A stretch of 59,257 nt of DNA, taken from positions 1 to 59,257 of the forward strand of contig JAGVPG010000005.1 in NCBI GenBank assembly GCA_020052375.1. The letters are read 5' to 3'. Below are positions 16,485 through 24,708 of the stretch, piece after piece. The DNA is from Actinomycetota bacterium. GTDB lineage: Bacteria; Actinomycetota; JAHEXW01; JAGVPG01. Within the stretch, counting starts at the first letter, position 1. The number at the start of each line of letters is the position of its first letter. The position numbers were made by a program, and so were the translations under genes. Under the pieces are notes generated by a model. It saw only the letters and a program-made list of their open reading frames with translations, was not told where the DNA came from and searched no databases.

Positions 16485-18026
16485 TTAAGAAGATGAACTA
16501 GCCTCTTTCATTAACGACAATATGAACTTGCCGAACGGCAGTATATCATTACTTAGATGGCCTTCGTTAAGCGCTTTGAAGTATCGCTCACGTTGCTCAG
16601 CTCTAATGGTTATCCATTCGTATCCGGATGTCAGCAATACGTAATTCATCAGGAGTCGTGCTGTTCTTCCGTTGCCGTCTGCGTAAGGATGGATTGCCAC
16701 AAAGAAGTAATGCGCGAGGATAGCTTTAATAACCTCGTTTTCAATTGAATCGACATACTTCTCATAGCTTTCCATAAGATCAAGCAGTTTAGTTTGAGCC
16801 GGTGGAACGTAACTTGTTCCACGGATGAACGCCGGAGCGTTTCTATAAGCCACTAAATCAACCGGTTTGACAATGCCGTTGTCGGCAGAAGGTTTGAAAA
16901 GCTGATAGTGTGTGTCCTGTACCAATTCTTGAGAAACTCTTGCTCTACCGAAATCATTCTTGACCTTACCGATGATAAAATCAAAAGCTTCAGCATAACC
17001 CAAGATCGCCATGCGGTTTTCAATCTCCTTGACGTGCTTGTCCCCATCCTTCACTTTAAAAGGAACCTTGCGGAAGATAACAGCATCCACATCTTCGGGT
17101 GTGATCTGGTAGCCTTCGAGTGTCGTCGAATGGTAAATGTCGTATCGTTTGTGCTCCACGGCTGTTTCAACCAATTCATTAAGATTCCTCGTTGGCAGCC
17201 CCTGGATTTCGCCATGAAGGGTTGCTTCAAGATGCTTTTCAAAGGCATGTATATGCTCTGCTTGCTGAGAAATCCACGGAGCGATAAGCTCGGGTTCCTT
17301 AACTGATGCCGTAGGCTCTTTGGTCTTTTTCTTCCTGCTCGTGCGATATAAGGTATTGGTTCTGATAATTACCTCTAGTGCCGACGCTAAGTCACCTCGT
17401 CCAGACTCTTCGGCGATATTGACAACACGGTTCAAAACGATCGGCTGAGGTCTTTTTAAATAGAGTGCTTCGATGATACGAACATTAAACTTCGTTCCTC
17501 GGATAAAACTCTTATAAGCAGACGGGACTTCCAACTTCCGAGAAATAGCATCTACAAGTACCCTTTCAGGCATATCAACAGATAGCTTGCGACCGACCAC
17601 GCTGACCACTTTGGTCAATCGAGAATCAAAGTCCTTGTCTTCAACGACCAAAACCTTAAAGCCGAACGGTAGTACAAATGTCCTGTTGATTGGTTTAGCG
17701 GACCGAATAAGTAGGTGTTTCTGGTCCTGTTCGTTTCCGACCAAAATCTCAAGCGCGGAATCGGCCCTTATCGACCAGGGTTTGTACCGATCAAGAAATC
17801 TTTCAATGATTTGCCAGTAGAGCAAGAGAAATAGCTGCTCCGGCTCGTCTTCCGGTTTCTTAAGAATGAAGTATCCGCTTATAACCGGAGACAGAAGCTT
17901 TTCGCGTTTGAGCAGCTCCCGAACCGCGCGATCAGGAATATTATCCTTAGTTGCGACAATATTTCCTCTTTTTAAATTGTCAGCCCATACCTTAAGGGCT
18001 CGTTCTCTTAGTTTGTATGTTCTCAT
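16485..18026 (-). CDS. Fic-domain protein with an N-terminal AbiEi-like regulator domain
   Basis: 513 residues. The C-terminal Fic domain carries the complete active site HPYADGNGR at 446-454, so it should transfer AMP or a related moiety to a protein hydroxyl. An inhibitory motif S-TTL-EG is at 300-305, ahead of the Fic core, as in class II Fic proteins. Residues ~1-150 look like a winged helix followed by a C-lobe of the AbiEi/Rv2827c type (IVATKDNIPDRAVRELLKRE, WSIRADSALEIL). It thus appears to fuse a DNA-binding antitoxin-like regulator to its toxin. Three 24-bp iterons lie directly upstream (18049-18120), a likely self-binding operator. It forms a defence-like block with the next two genes. 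Confidence 0.85.
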   Translation of the reverse strand: MRTYKLRERALKVWADNLKRGNIVATKDNIPDRAVRELLKREKLLSPVISGYFILKKPEDEPEQLFLLLYWQIIERFLDRYKPWSIRADSALEILVGNEQDQKHLLIRSAKPINRTFVLPFGFKVLVVEDKDFDSRLTKVVSVVGRKLSVDMPERVLVDAISRKLEVPSAYKSFIRGTKFNVRIIEALYLKRPQPIVLNRVVNIAEESGRGDLASALEVIIRTNTLYRTSRKKKTKEPTASVKEPELIAPWISQQAEHIHAFEKHLEATLHGEIQGLPTRNLNELVETAVEHKRYDIYHSTTLEGYQITPEDVDAVIFRKVPFKVKDGDKHVKEIENRMAILGYAEAFDFIIGKVKNDFGRARVSQELVQDTHYQLFKPSADNGIVKPVDLVAYRNAPAFIRGTSYVPPAQTKLLDLMESYEKYVDSIENEVIKAILAHYFFVAIHPYADGNGRTARLLMNYVLLTSGYEWITIRAEQRERYFKALNEGHLSNDILPFGKFILSLMKEASSSS

Positions 18027-18048
18027 GCGCGACCTTTAGTATTATGAG

Positions 18049-18120
18049 TTAATATTCACTATCAAATGTGTGTAAATATAGGCTATCAAATCTGCGTTAA
18101 TATCCACTATCAATTATACA
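18049..18120 (-). promoter_or_regulatory. Three 24-bp iterons upstream of the fic gene
   Basis: Three adjoining 24-base units (18049-18072, 18073-18096, 18097-18120) share TTAATATNCACTATCAA on the plus strand. They begin 22 bases before the ATG of the fic gene, which reads on the other strand, and so overlap its promoter. The spacing is fixed and there are no spacers, unlike a CRISPR array. Most likely an operator for the N-terminal domain of the Fic protein. Confidence 0.7.
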
Positions 18121-18481
18121 GATTATTTAAATGAAAGCAAGCTCTAGGCTGCTTATGACCAGCGTTATTACAGTAGATTAGATTTTAATCCAACTGATCA
18201 GAATTAGGTTGAAGACTAATAAGTTAGAGCTCTTGCCGATTTATAGTTTATGACATAATAGTCACCTCATAGAGTGACTTTCATCGCATAGATTATAAAT
18301 GCATGAAGGTGGTTTGGTTTAGTCTATCGAGTTTGATACCTGATTAGTATTTGAATTACTGCATTCTTCTAAGAAGACACCGTAGGGTGACCATATCTCG
18401 TACCCCAGGGGTAGGTCAGATAGATTTGACTAGCTGTAAAATGGAATTGCGTCGGTGAGGTAGTACGCGAATTATCACAGG
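18121..18481. other. AT-rich gap without a recognisable gene
   Basis: Between the iterons and the end of the AlbA_2 gene. No open frame with a ribosome site is seen on either strand. A small palindrome TACCCCAGGGGTA lies at about 18402. The composition is more AT-rich than in the flanking core genes, in line with an accessory region. Confidence 0.5.
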
Positions 18482-20188
18482 TCATCCCTTGGCATTTGGT
18501 AAGATTGGTTTGTGTTGATTGAGAAAACTCTTAATATTCTTATCGTGCCACATACCGGTATCCCAACCCGCATAAGTAAAGAACTCCTTTCCAGCGAGTT
18601 CGTCAAGCTCCATAATTACTTGCGCCAATGTATCGTCATCGGTCTTGGGTATAAGAACTGCTCTAACGTCTCTGTCTTCTATGATTTTGGCCACAATTGG
18701 TTCGGTTCTATAATTGTAAAATCTTCCGAAGCTAGGGTATCCATCACCCCTACATTTGTTTTCTAGAACCGCGTGAACGCATTGGACGAAATCAAACTGG
18801 CAAAGAGCATTGAGATAATTATCTTCATTAGATAAGAAAAGGTCGTTAAGTATTAGGCTGTTCTTCACATACGCCGCAGCCATTTGAATAAAACCTTCCT
18901 CTTTAGTCCTGCCTTCACGTACTAGCATAGTAAGTGTGTGGCGAGCCCAGAATCTGCTTTTCCAATAATCATCCCAATCTACCTTTTGTCTGACTAGGAT
19001 GGGAATCCAATCGTACATCTTGCGTCTGACCAGTAATGCTCCAAGAGCATATACTCTCCTTATAATCTCCTGCCAGATCCATTGCTGACTGAAATGTTGT
19101 TCAGTTTCTAAACTCCGTGGGAACTCCTCATCATATGCTCTCCTGTAGATTTGGTATAGTGCTTCGCACAACTCCGTAAAGAGCTCTTTCTCTTTGTATT
19201 GAGCGAGAGCTACACCCAAAACGGTAAGATTATCTAAGATCGGAATCAAGCGGTTATCTTTGGTTTTGGTTATCTCATCTGAACTTGCACCAAAGACTGA
19301 CTTAACGTCAGTCCAGAAAGTTTTAGGTGCATTATTGAAGACCCACATCAATACGAATTGATCGTTGTCGTGAAGTGCAGACAGGACTTGGTCATAGAAG
19401 GTCTTTTCGCCAAGGAAGAATGTGCTTTCTCGCTGCTCAAGAGGTGCTAATCCACGGACAACTTGCTTCTGTTTTTCGGTTCTCTTAGTTGTTTTCTTCC
19501 CGTCTGTCATCGATCCTGCAAGAAGATCAATGAGGGCGTCCAGCCTCTCTGTCAATGCTTTAACGCCAAGAATCTCTTCTGTCCATTCCTCCTTATCACG
19601 TCGCCTTATGTTGGAAGCGAAGCGGTTCCAATCCTCCTGTGATGCTTTGATACTCGAACCTCCCTTTCTGACAAACCAGTCGCCGTCCTTGAAAACACAT
19701 TCATTATTCACTCTCTTGCCTTTATACTGACCATCCTTTGTGAAGATCGCTGGTTCTCGATCCGAGGGAGGAATGTATAGAAAAGCAAAAGGTTTATTGT
19801 CATACTTAGGCACATTGTGGATTTGTAGTTTGATTTCGATTCTTTTACTAAGAAATGTCTCAATCTGGGATTTGATCTTGTCAATGTCTAAACCGTGAAG
19901 ATGTTCTGGCTTAATGCCTACCGGATTGTACTTTCGGTCGCCATCATCGGCCTCCTCAACTCCAAGAACAACATAGCCACCATACGTGTTGTACATTGCA
20001 GCTACATCGCGAGCCACCTCAATCTTATCTTTACCCGACTTCCTGCCTTCAAGATCATAGCTACTTTTATAATCGAGTCGTTCTTCCTCGCGGCCAAGTG
20101 CGATATAGTATTGCAGACGCCTCAGAGACAGGTCACCATCGACAATAACTTCGGCTACCGGTATTTCTTCTTCCTTCTTATTTGACAT
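18482..20188 (-). CDS. AlbA_2 (Schlafen-like) putative DNA-binding protein
   Basis: 568 residues from the ATG at 20188, chosen over an earlier in-frame start because GGAGG then stands 5 bases away. The N-terminal ~130 residues form an AlbA_2 domain: EEERLDYKSSYD, then EVARDVAAMYNTYGGYVVLGV. The rest (about 210-568) is mostly helical, with no family I recognise. AlbA_2 proteins occur as regulators and in phage-defence loci. It stands between the fic and HNH genes, both also typical of accessory defence regions, and may belong to the same acquired block. Confidence 0.75.
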   Translation of the reverse strand: MSNKKEEEIPVAEVIVDGDLSLRRLQYYIALGREEERLDYKSSYDLEGRKSGKDKIEVARDVAAMYNTYGGYVVLGVEEADDGDRKYNPVGIKPEHLHGLDIDKIKSQIETFLSKRIEIKLQIHNVPKYDNKPFAFLYIPPSDREPAIFTKDGQYKGKRVNNECVFKDGDWFVRKGGSSIKASQEDWNRFASNIRRRDKEEWTEEILGVKALTERLDALIDLLAGSMTDGKKTTKRTEKQKQVVRGLAPLEQRESTFFLGEKTFYDQVLSALHDNDQFVLMWVFNNAPKTFWTDVKSVFGASSDEITKTKDNRLIPILDNLTVLGVALAQYKEKELFTELCEALYQIYRRAYDEEFPRSLETEQHFSQQWIWQEIIRRVYALGALLVRRKMYDWIPILVRQKVDWDDYWKSRFWARHTLTMLVREGRTKEEGFIQMAAAYVKNSLILNDLFLSNEDNYLNALCQFDFVQCVHAVLENKCRGDGYPSFGRFYNYRTEPIVAKIIEDRDVRAVLIPKTDDDTLAQVIMELDELAGKEFFTYAGWDTGMWHDKNIKSFLNQHKPILPNAKG

Positions 20189-20296
20189 AGGCTCCTCCGA
20201 CATCATAATTATGCTCTGCCTGTGGAAAAACCTCAAGTGCTGGGCTGATTACTGACCTTGTGATACAATGGTGCACATTCACCAAGTGAGGTACGC

Positions 20297-20425
20297 ATGT
20301 GCGCGGCGATTAGTGGATTGTTTACACTATTGTTTTGGGCGGTAGTTATCGGTGGAATTGTTCTTATAGTTATGTGGATTGCTGTATTATCCAGCAGTTC
20401 AAGTCAAGCAGGAAAACGTTGTTGA
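20297..20425 (+). CDS. Small single-helix membrane protein
   Basis: 42 residues: MCAAISG, then a helix of about 24 hydrophobic residues (LFTLLFWAVVIGGIVLIVMW), then SSSSSQAGKRC. GTGAGG stands a few bases before the ATG. An extended -10 sequence TGATACAAT is at 20261-20269. It is transcribed divergently from the AlbA_2 gene. No homologue is recalled; the case rests on the hydrophobic pattern, the positive C-terminus and the signals. Confidence 0.5.
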   Translation: MCAAISGLFTLLFWAVVIGGIVLIVMWIAVLSSSSSQAGKRC

Positions 20426-20595
20426 GGTATGGGGTGAGCTTGGACCCGGATAGGCCAGAAGCGAGACAAGTACTTTGATCTGGTCAAAGAAGAATCTTTC
20501 TTACCAAATGTTGAAATCAAGTTTTGCAGGTACCGGCTTAATCGGACAGGCTTGTTTAAGGAGCCTGGTTATGAAGTACTCATAACAAGGAAAGT

Positions 20596-21474
20596 ATGCC
20601 AATGACGATACCACATTGTCCTAAGTGTCAAATTGAGATGGAAGAGGAAGAGCCAGACTATAAGAAAATGACAGAGGGGCAACTGGCAGATTACGAAGCG
20701 GGTCTCTGGGGATATTTCACCTGTCCGCAATGTGGTTTCACTGACCTTTTTCAAGGTCACTTTGCTACCGATCATGAAGAAGAGAAACGGTTTATGACTG
20801 TGAATGGCCAAGGTCGCTGTGCTCTCTGGAAAAAGATTGAGGCTATGACACCAGATGAGCGGCTAGAGTTTCTAGGTTGTGAATTTATGCGGTTGACTAA
20901 ATACAGTAAAACTGGTCCTCCAGTGACTGAATATAGTAAAATTGGTCCTCCAGGCAATGGCTGGTTATCAGTAATTCCTCACACTCAGCTGTGGCGCAAA
21001 GTACGACGGTCTTTTAATCATAGTCCTGAGTGGAAGTCATTTCGGGCTGCTTACTTAAAACACCATGCAATTTGTAAACGTTGTGGCAAACCCGCAACAG
21101 TTGTGCATCACCGTCCACCGCAAAATTTGGACGCTACTGTATTAAACGAGGGATTTCTGGCGCCGCTTCAAGATGAGAGTCGCTTTGAAGCACTATGTCA
21201 GGATTGCCACTATCAGGAGCATGAAGTTCTTGTAGCCTCTGAGCGACCTGAAGAATATGCACAATACCAGAAACGATTAGGACGCTCCAACGAGAAACAA
21301 ACAACGAAGATCGAAAAACGGCAGTATGCAAAGCGGACGGTCAAACGTATAAGCACACGCTGTCCAGGCTGCAACTCATTCAGTCTTAATCAGATACTCA
21401 ATAAATCTAAGATCAAAGGCAAAGTACAATACATGTTGAAGTGTCCAAAATGCGGTAAAGTATTTTCTTATTAA
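20596..21474 (+). CDS. HNH-type zinc protein with three zinc-ribbon motifs
   Basis: 292 residues. An N-terminal zinc ribbon (CPKC...CPQC), a central HNH-like module (CKRCGKPATVVHHRPP, then LCQDCHYQEH), and a C-terminal ribbon (CPGC...CPKCGK) are clear. HNH modules cut DNA or RNA and are common in restriction, homing and phage-defence proteins. The middle holds a small internal repeat (YSKTGPP, YSKIGPP). The low-GC codon use resembles the neighbouring AlbA_2 gene. The target is unknown. Confidence 0.65.
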   Translation: MPMTIPHCPKCQIEMEEEEPDYKKMTEGQLADYEAGLWGYFTCPQCGFTDLFQGHFATDHEEEKRFMTVNGQGRCALWKKIEAMTPDERLEFLGCEFMRLTKYSKTGPPVTEYSKIGPPGNGWLSVIPHTQLWRKVRRSFNHSPEWKSFRAAYLKHHAICKRCGKPATVVHHRPPQNLDATVLNEGFLAPLQDESRFEALCQDCHYQEHEVLVASERPEEYAQYQKRLGRSNEKQTTKIEKRQYAKRTVKRISTRCPGCNSFSLNQILNKSKIKGKVQYMLKCPKCGKVFSY

Positions 21475-21577
21475 AGTAGTAGAACATTAGACCCGGATGA
21501 TAGAGAATCGATAATCGAAAATGGTCCGAAATCGATATCGGTTTTTTATTTCTCGATTTTCGAATTTCGATTTCTCT

Positions 21578-21614
21578 GCAACCTGTGAAAATGCTTCGCA
21601 TTTTCTCAGGTTGC
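21578..21614. terminator. Hairpin abutting the broken tRNA-Ala copy
   Basis: 17-base arms (GCAACCTGTGAAAATGC / GCATTTTCTCAGGTTGC) with one mismatch and a TTC loop. It touches the CCA end of the tRNA-Ala remnant at 21615, in the same relation as the hairpin 21819-21868 to the intact tRNA-Ala. Confidence 0.6.
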
Positions 21615-21738
21615 TGGTGGAGGTGAGGGGATATGAACCGCGGCGCCCGTATATTACGCGCCGCTTTCTTAGGGGAAACCAACGGTTTCCCCTAAGAGCC
21701 GCCCATCTTCGCTAAAGCTTAGATGGGCTACACCCCTT
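21615..21738 (-). pseudogene. Degenerate tRNA-Ala copy with inserted hairpins
   Basis: The 3' end and T-arm strand (21615-21639) match the intact tRNA-Ala at 21870-21894 in 24 of 25 bases, and GCTACACCCC at 21727-21736 matches its 5' end. Between them the normal arms are replaced by three strong hairpins, including a 13-bp stem with a 3-base loop near 21671-21699 (TTAGGGGAAACC with GGTTTCCCCTAA). The length is 124 bases instead of 75, and no anticodon arm remains. It is either a ruined tRNA gene or a tRNA-derived RNA. Confidence 0.55.
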
Positions 21739-21748
21739 CCTTACAATA

Positions 21749-21806
21749 GACAGCGGGGGAGAATCTCCCCCGCTGATTGAATACCCCCTCGTTCAAATCC
21801 CCTCAC
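21749..21806 (+). repeat. Scrambled tRNA-Ala pieces
   Basis: A 25-base near-palindrome (CAGCGGGGGAGA / TCTCCCCCGCTG) resembles the tRNA-Ala D-arm sequence CAGCGGGAGAG made into an inverted repeat. It is followed by GTTCAAATCCCCTCAC at 21791-21806, an exact copy of the tRNA T-arm 3' strand in the opposite orientation to the intact gene. Nothing else is recognisable between 21475 and 21869. Confidence 0.5.
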
Positions 21807-21818
21807 AATAAAAGCAAA

Positions 21819-21868
21819 AAGCTTCTGCTAATACCACGCATATTAGCCAATGGTATTAGCAGAAGCTT
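21819..21868 (-). terminator. Terminator of tRNA-Ala
   Basis: A perfect 18-bp stem (AAGCTTCTGCTAATACCA paired with 21851-21868) and 14-base loop start 1 base after the encoded CCA. On the minus strand the second arm runs into TTTTTGCTTTT, the T-run of a factor-independent terminator. Confidence 0.8.
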
Positions 21869-21869
21869 C

Positions 21870-21944
21870 TGGTGGAGGTGAGGGGATTTGAACCCCTGAC
21901 CCCTGCGATGCAAACGCAGTGCTCTCCCGCTGAGCTACACCCCC
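21870..21944 (-). tRNA. tRNA-Ala(TGC)
   Basis: 75 bases including the encoded CCA. The acceptor GGGGGTG pairs with CACCTCC, the D-arm begins TAGCTCAG, the anticodon loop TTTGCAT carries TGC, and the T-arm GGTTCAAATCC is normal. It is the intact member of the tRNA-Ala cluster at 21.6-21.9 kb. Confidence 0.97.
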
Positions 21945-21968
21945 ACAGAGGATAATTTTAACATATGA

Positions 21969-22691
21969 TCAAGGATTCAGGGTGGCGAGAAGATCAAAGA
22001 AAGGCGCGTCCATCGCGGAATAGCCGGCTTCGTTGGGGTGAGAGTCCTCGGCGCTCTGAGCGTATTCCGGTTTCAGATTTCCGTTTGCGTCGGTAAGGAC
22101 GCCATATTCATCAAAGACATATACCTGGCCGGGATGTTGAGCGGCGAAATCAGATAAGAACTGGTTATACTCCAGATGGCTCCATACAAGGTCTTCGGTT
22201 GTATCCTGTTTGACCTGCGGCAAGGCATTCCCGACTATTAGTTTCTGGCCTTTTTCCTTGACGACGATGTCATAAATGTCCTGGACATATCCTTTATTCC
22301 GGTTCATGTTGTCTCTGGCTTCTTCTCGGGAACCTCCCGCAAAATCCACGAAACACATTTTGAAGAAGACTATCTTGACGTTAGGGTTCATTCCGTCGAT
22401 CCTGTCTCGCGCGGAATCGATTATATCCGGCGGGGACTCTATTTCCCCGTAATAGAGGGTGAAACCGTCGTGTTTGTAGGTGTTGTTTTCGGCGTTCCAG
22501 TGACTGAACCAGCCGCCCATAACGGATCGTCCAAGCATGAGCACACTAGTCGTGTTTGTGGGTGTTGACTGTTGTTTTTTTGTTGCGGGTTTCTTCTGAA
22601 CGGTAGCCTCTTCTTTTTTCGAGCAGGCGGAGAGTGAAATGAATAGGACAGTAATCATAAGGACTATGAGAAGAGTCTTTCTTCTTTGCAC
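21969..22691 (-). CDS. SGNH/GDSL-like lipoprotein
   Basis: 240 residues from a GTG at 22691, with GGAGG upstream; a longer upstream frame is mostly a GC-rich repeat and is discounted. The signal ends in LFISLSAC (lipobox Cys about 23), followed by a Lys/Gln/Thr linker. The mature part starts with VLMLGRSVMGGWF, where the Ser would be the nucleophile of an SGNH hydrolase, and ends with DSHPNEAGYSAM, matching the block V Asp-x-x-His. It is probably an outer-face esterase or acetylhydrolase acting on wall or glycan. Lying just after the PASTA kinase gene, it may belong to the cell-wall block. Confidence 0.7.
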   Translation of the reverse strand: MQRRKTLLIVLMITVLFISLSACSKKEEATVQKKPATKKQQSTPTNTTSVLMLGRSVMGGWFSHWNAENNTYKHDGFTLYYGEIESPPDIIDSARDRIDGMNPNVKIVFFKMCFVDFAGGSREEARDNMNRNKGYVQDIYDIVVKEKGQKLIVGNALPQVKQDTTEDLVWSHLEYNQFLSDFAAQHPGQVYVFDEYGVLTDANGNLKPEYAQSAEDSHPNEAGYSAMDAPFFDLLATLNP

Positions 22692-22710
22692 AGAGCCACC
22701 CTCCCCCTGA

Positions 22711-22735
22711 CCCCCTCCCCTCAAGGGAGGGGGGA
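22711..22735. repeat. GC-rich inverted repeat
   Basis: CCCCCTCCC and GGGAGGGGG with a 5-base loop, between the PASTA kinase gene and the lipoprotein gene. The second arm and flank overlap the region used for ribosome binding of the lipoprotein gene. It resembles a widespread intergenic repeat type (CCCTCCC...GGGAGGG). Confidence 0.6.
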
Positions 22736-22815
22736 GTATCAATTGAAAGACATCACTTTTTCGTAGATTCCTCGCTTCGCTCGGAACGACATTCTGCTTC
22801 TTCCGCTGGATTTTG

Positions 22816-22842
22816 CTTCAGCTCTTCATCCTTCAGCTCTTC
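22816..22842. repeat. CTTCAGCTCTTC tandem repeat
   Basis: Two near-identical units (CTTCAGCTCTTCAT, CTTCAGCTCTTCAG). Very similar text occurs at 48868-48900 and 53481-53515, upstream of the two nucleotidyltransferase copies, showing a shared low-complexity family. Confidence 0.6.
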
Positions 22843-22850
22843 AGATCTTT

Positions 22851-24671
22851 TTACGGTGGTGTCACTTTCAGGTTTATCGTCGAACCCTTGTCGACCTTTA
22901 TGCCTTCGGCGACATCCTGTTCCCATACCGAATTGGCGGCCCAGCCCGCTTTCACCTGGGTTGTAAAGTTGCCGTTTAGGCTATTATTGGTCAACCAGGT
23001 CTCTGCCGCCTCTTTTGTCATCCCGACAAGGTTGATGACGGATACCTGTTTGGATCCTTTGCTTATTGTGATAGTCACGGTCGAACCTTTTTTGGCTTTC
23101 TGACCGGATTCCGGTGATTGCCTTACTACATGATCAGCCGCGATAGAATCCGAATAGTCCTCGAACGTATCTACCTTGAAGCCGGCGTTCTCCAGGATGC
23201 TTTGTGCTTCGCCTTTCGTGTTATTTACAACGTCGGGCACCTGGACGGTTTCCGAGCCACGGCTCACTACGATGTCTACGGTCGAACCTTTCTCCACTTT
23301 TCCACCGGATTTCGGCGACTGGCTGATGATCGTATTATTGGCTACGCTATCGCTGAACTGCTCATCAGTCTTTCCGAGGATAAGTCCTGCTTTGCGAAGC
23401 AAGTCCGCTGCTTCATCCGCTGTCTTACCGACCAGATTCGGAACGGAAATCATATCCACACCGCGGCTTATGATGACTTTTATCGTCGACCCCTTTTTCA
23501 GTTTTTCACCGGCTGCCGGGTCCTGGGATATGACATGTCCCGGTTTTACGGATTCGTTATTGACCTCTTTGCTCACAACCAGCTTTAATCCCGCGTCATC
23601 GGCGGCTTTTTGTGCTTCAGACATGCTCTTACCCTTCAAGTCGGGTACAACGACCGTACTCGGTGACATGAAATAATAAGTCGCTCCGAAAGCGACCAGG
23701 CCCAACAAGAGCAGGCCAACTATAACAGCGGGTATGATCCATTTTGGCCGTTTTTTCTTACGTTCGGGCGTGCGCGGCGGTGTAGCGATCATTGTCCGGG
23801 AATCATCACCCATCGGGGTAGCTACGGGCGCGCCGCTCATCACCTTGACTGGAGTTCCCTCAAGGCATCTCTGGAGGTCTTCCTGCAACTGCCTTGCCGA
23901 CTGGTAACGGTCGGCCGGGTTCTTCGCCATAGCCTTCACGATGACGGCTTCAAGATTTTCAGGAATGGCGGCAAAGACGGACCGCGGCGTAAGGGGTGTT
24001 TCGTTTATATGCTTCAAAGCGACGGCTACAGGATTCTCTCCCCTGAACGGTAGTTCGCCGGTGGCCATCTCATACATGACGACACCGAGGGAGTATATGT
24101 CACTAGCCGGCCCCACCACACCGCCTTGTGCCTGTTCGGGTGATATATAATGTGCGGTTCCGAGGATCGTCCCTGTTCTTGTCATCGTGCTGGAAGAACC
24201 GAGTCGCGCGATCCCGAAATCTGTCACCTTTATCTCGCCCGTCTGGGTTATCATGACGTTTTGCGGTTTGATATCTCTGTGGATGATCTCATGTTCGTGC
24301 GCGAACTCCAGAGCTTTCGCGATCCTTCCTGTTATCTGTATGGTCTTTTCCGGCGATAGCGGAGCATCTTGCTGTATGACCTTCTTCAAGGTCGTACCGG
24401 CTACGTATTCCATTACGATGTAGTACGAACCGGCTTCCTCTCCGACGTCGAATATGCTGACGATATTTGGATGCGTCAGTTTTGCCGCGCTTTGAGCTTC
24501 ACGGCGGAAACGTTCGATAAAGCTCTCGTCTTGCGCGAACTGAGAATGAAGGACCTTAAGGGCTACAGTCCTACCGAGGACCGTATCTTCGGCTTCGAAG
24601 ACATCGGCCATGCCTCCGCTCCCGAGCTTCTTGATCAGCTTATATCTATCCGCGAATACCTTGTCTTCCAA
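22851..24671 (-). CDS. pknB: PASTA-domain Ser/Thr protein kinase
   Basis: 606 residues. The kinase domain (1-~275) has the Gly loop LGSGGMADVF, Lys39, HRDIKPQN with Asp133, and DFG at 151-153. A basic juxtamembrane stretch leads to one membrane helix (311-335), followed by four outer PASTA domains (about 338-404, 405-473, 474-539, 540-606) that bind muropeptides or lipid II. It couples wall state to phosphorylation of division and wall enzymes. The TTG start follows AAAGGGG. It ends the block that also encodes the phosphatase, FHA proteins, RodA and PBP. Confidence 0.95.
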   Translation of the reverse strand: MEDKVFADRYKLIKKLGSGGMADVFEAEDTVLGRTVALKVLHSQFAQDESFIERFRREAQSAAKLTHPNIVSIFDVGEEAGSYYIVMEYVAGTTLKKVIQQDAPLSPEKTIQITGRIAKALEFAHEHEIIHRDIKPQNVMITQTGEIKVTDFGIARLGSSSTMTRTGTILGTAHYISPEQAQGGVVGPASDIYSLGVVMYEMATGELPFRGENPVAVALKHINETPLTPRSVFAAIPENLEAVIVKAMAKNPADRYQSARQLQEDLQRCLEGTPVKVMSGAPVATPMGDDSRTMIATPPRTPERKKKRPKWIIPAVIVGLLLLGLVAFGATYYFMSPSTVVVPDLKGKSMSEAQKAADDAGLKLVVSKEVNNESVKPGHVISQDPAAGEKLKKGSTIKVIISRGVDMISVPNLVGKTADEAADLLRKAGLILGKTDEQFSDSVANNTIISQSPKSGGKVEKGSTVDIVVSRGSETVQVPDVVNNTKGEAQSILENAGFKVDTFEDYSDSIAADHVVRQSPESGQKAKKGSTVTITISKGSKQVSVINLVGMTKEAAETWLTNNSLNGNFTTQVKAGWAANSVWEQDVAEGIKVDKGSTINLKVTPP

Positions 24672-24708
24672 TGTTCCCCTTTCTAATTCTTCAAGAAAAA
24701 AGTATACA

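Noticed and set aside
18049-18120. Possible short CRISPR array
   Set aside because: Three directly adjoining 24-bp repeats without spacers and no cas genes; they fit operator iterons of the neighbouring gene.
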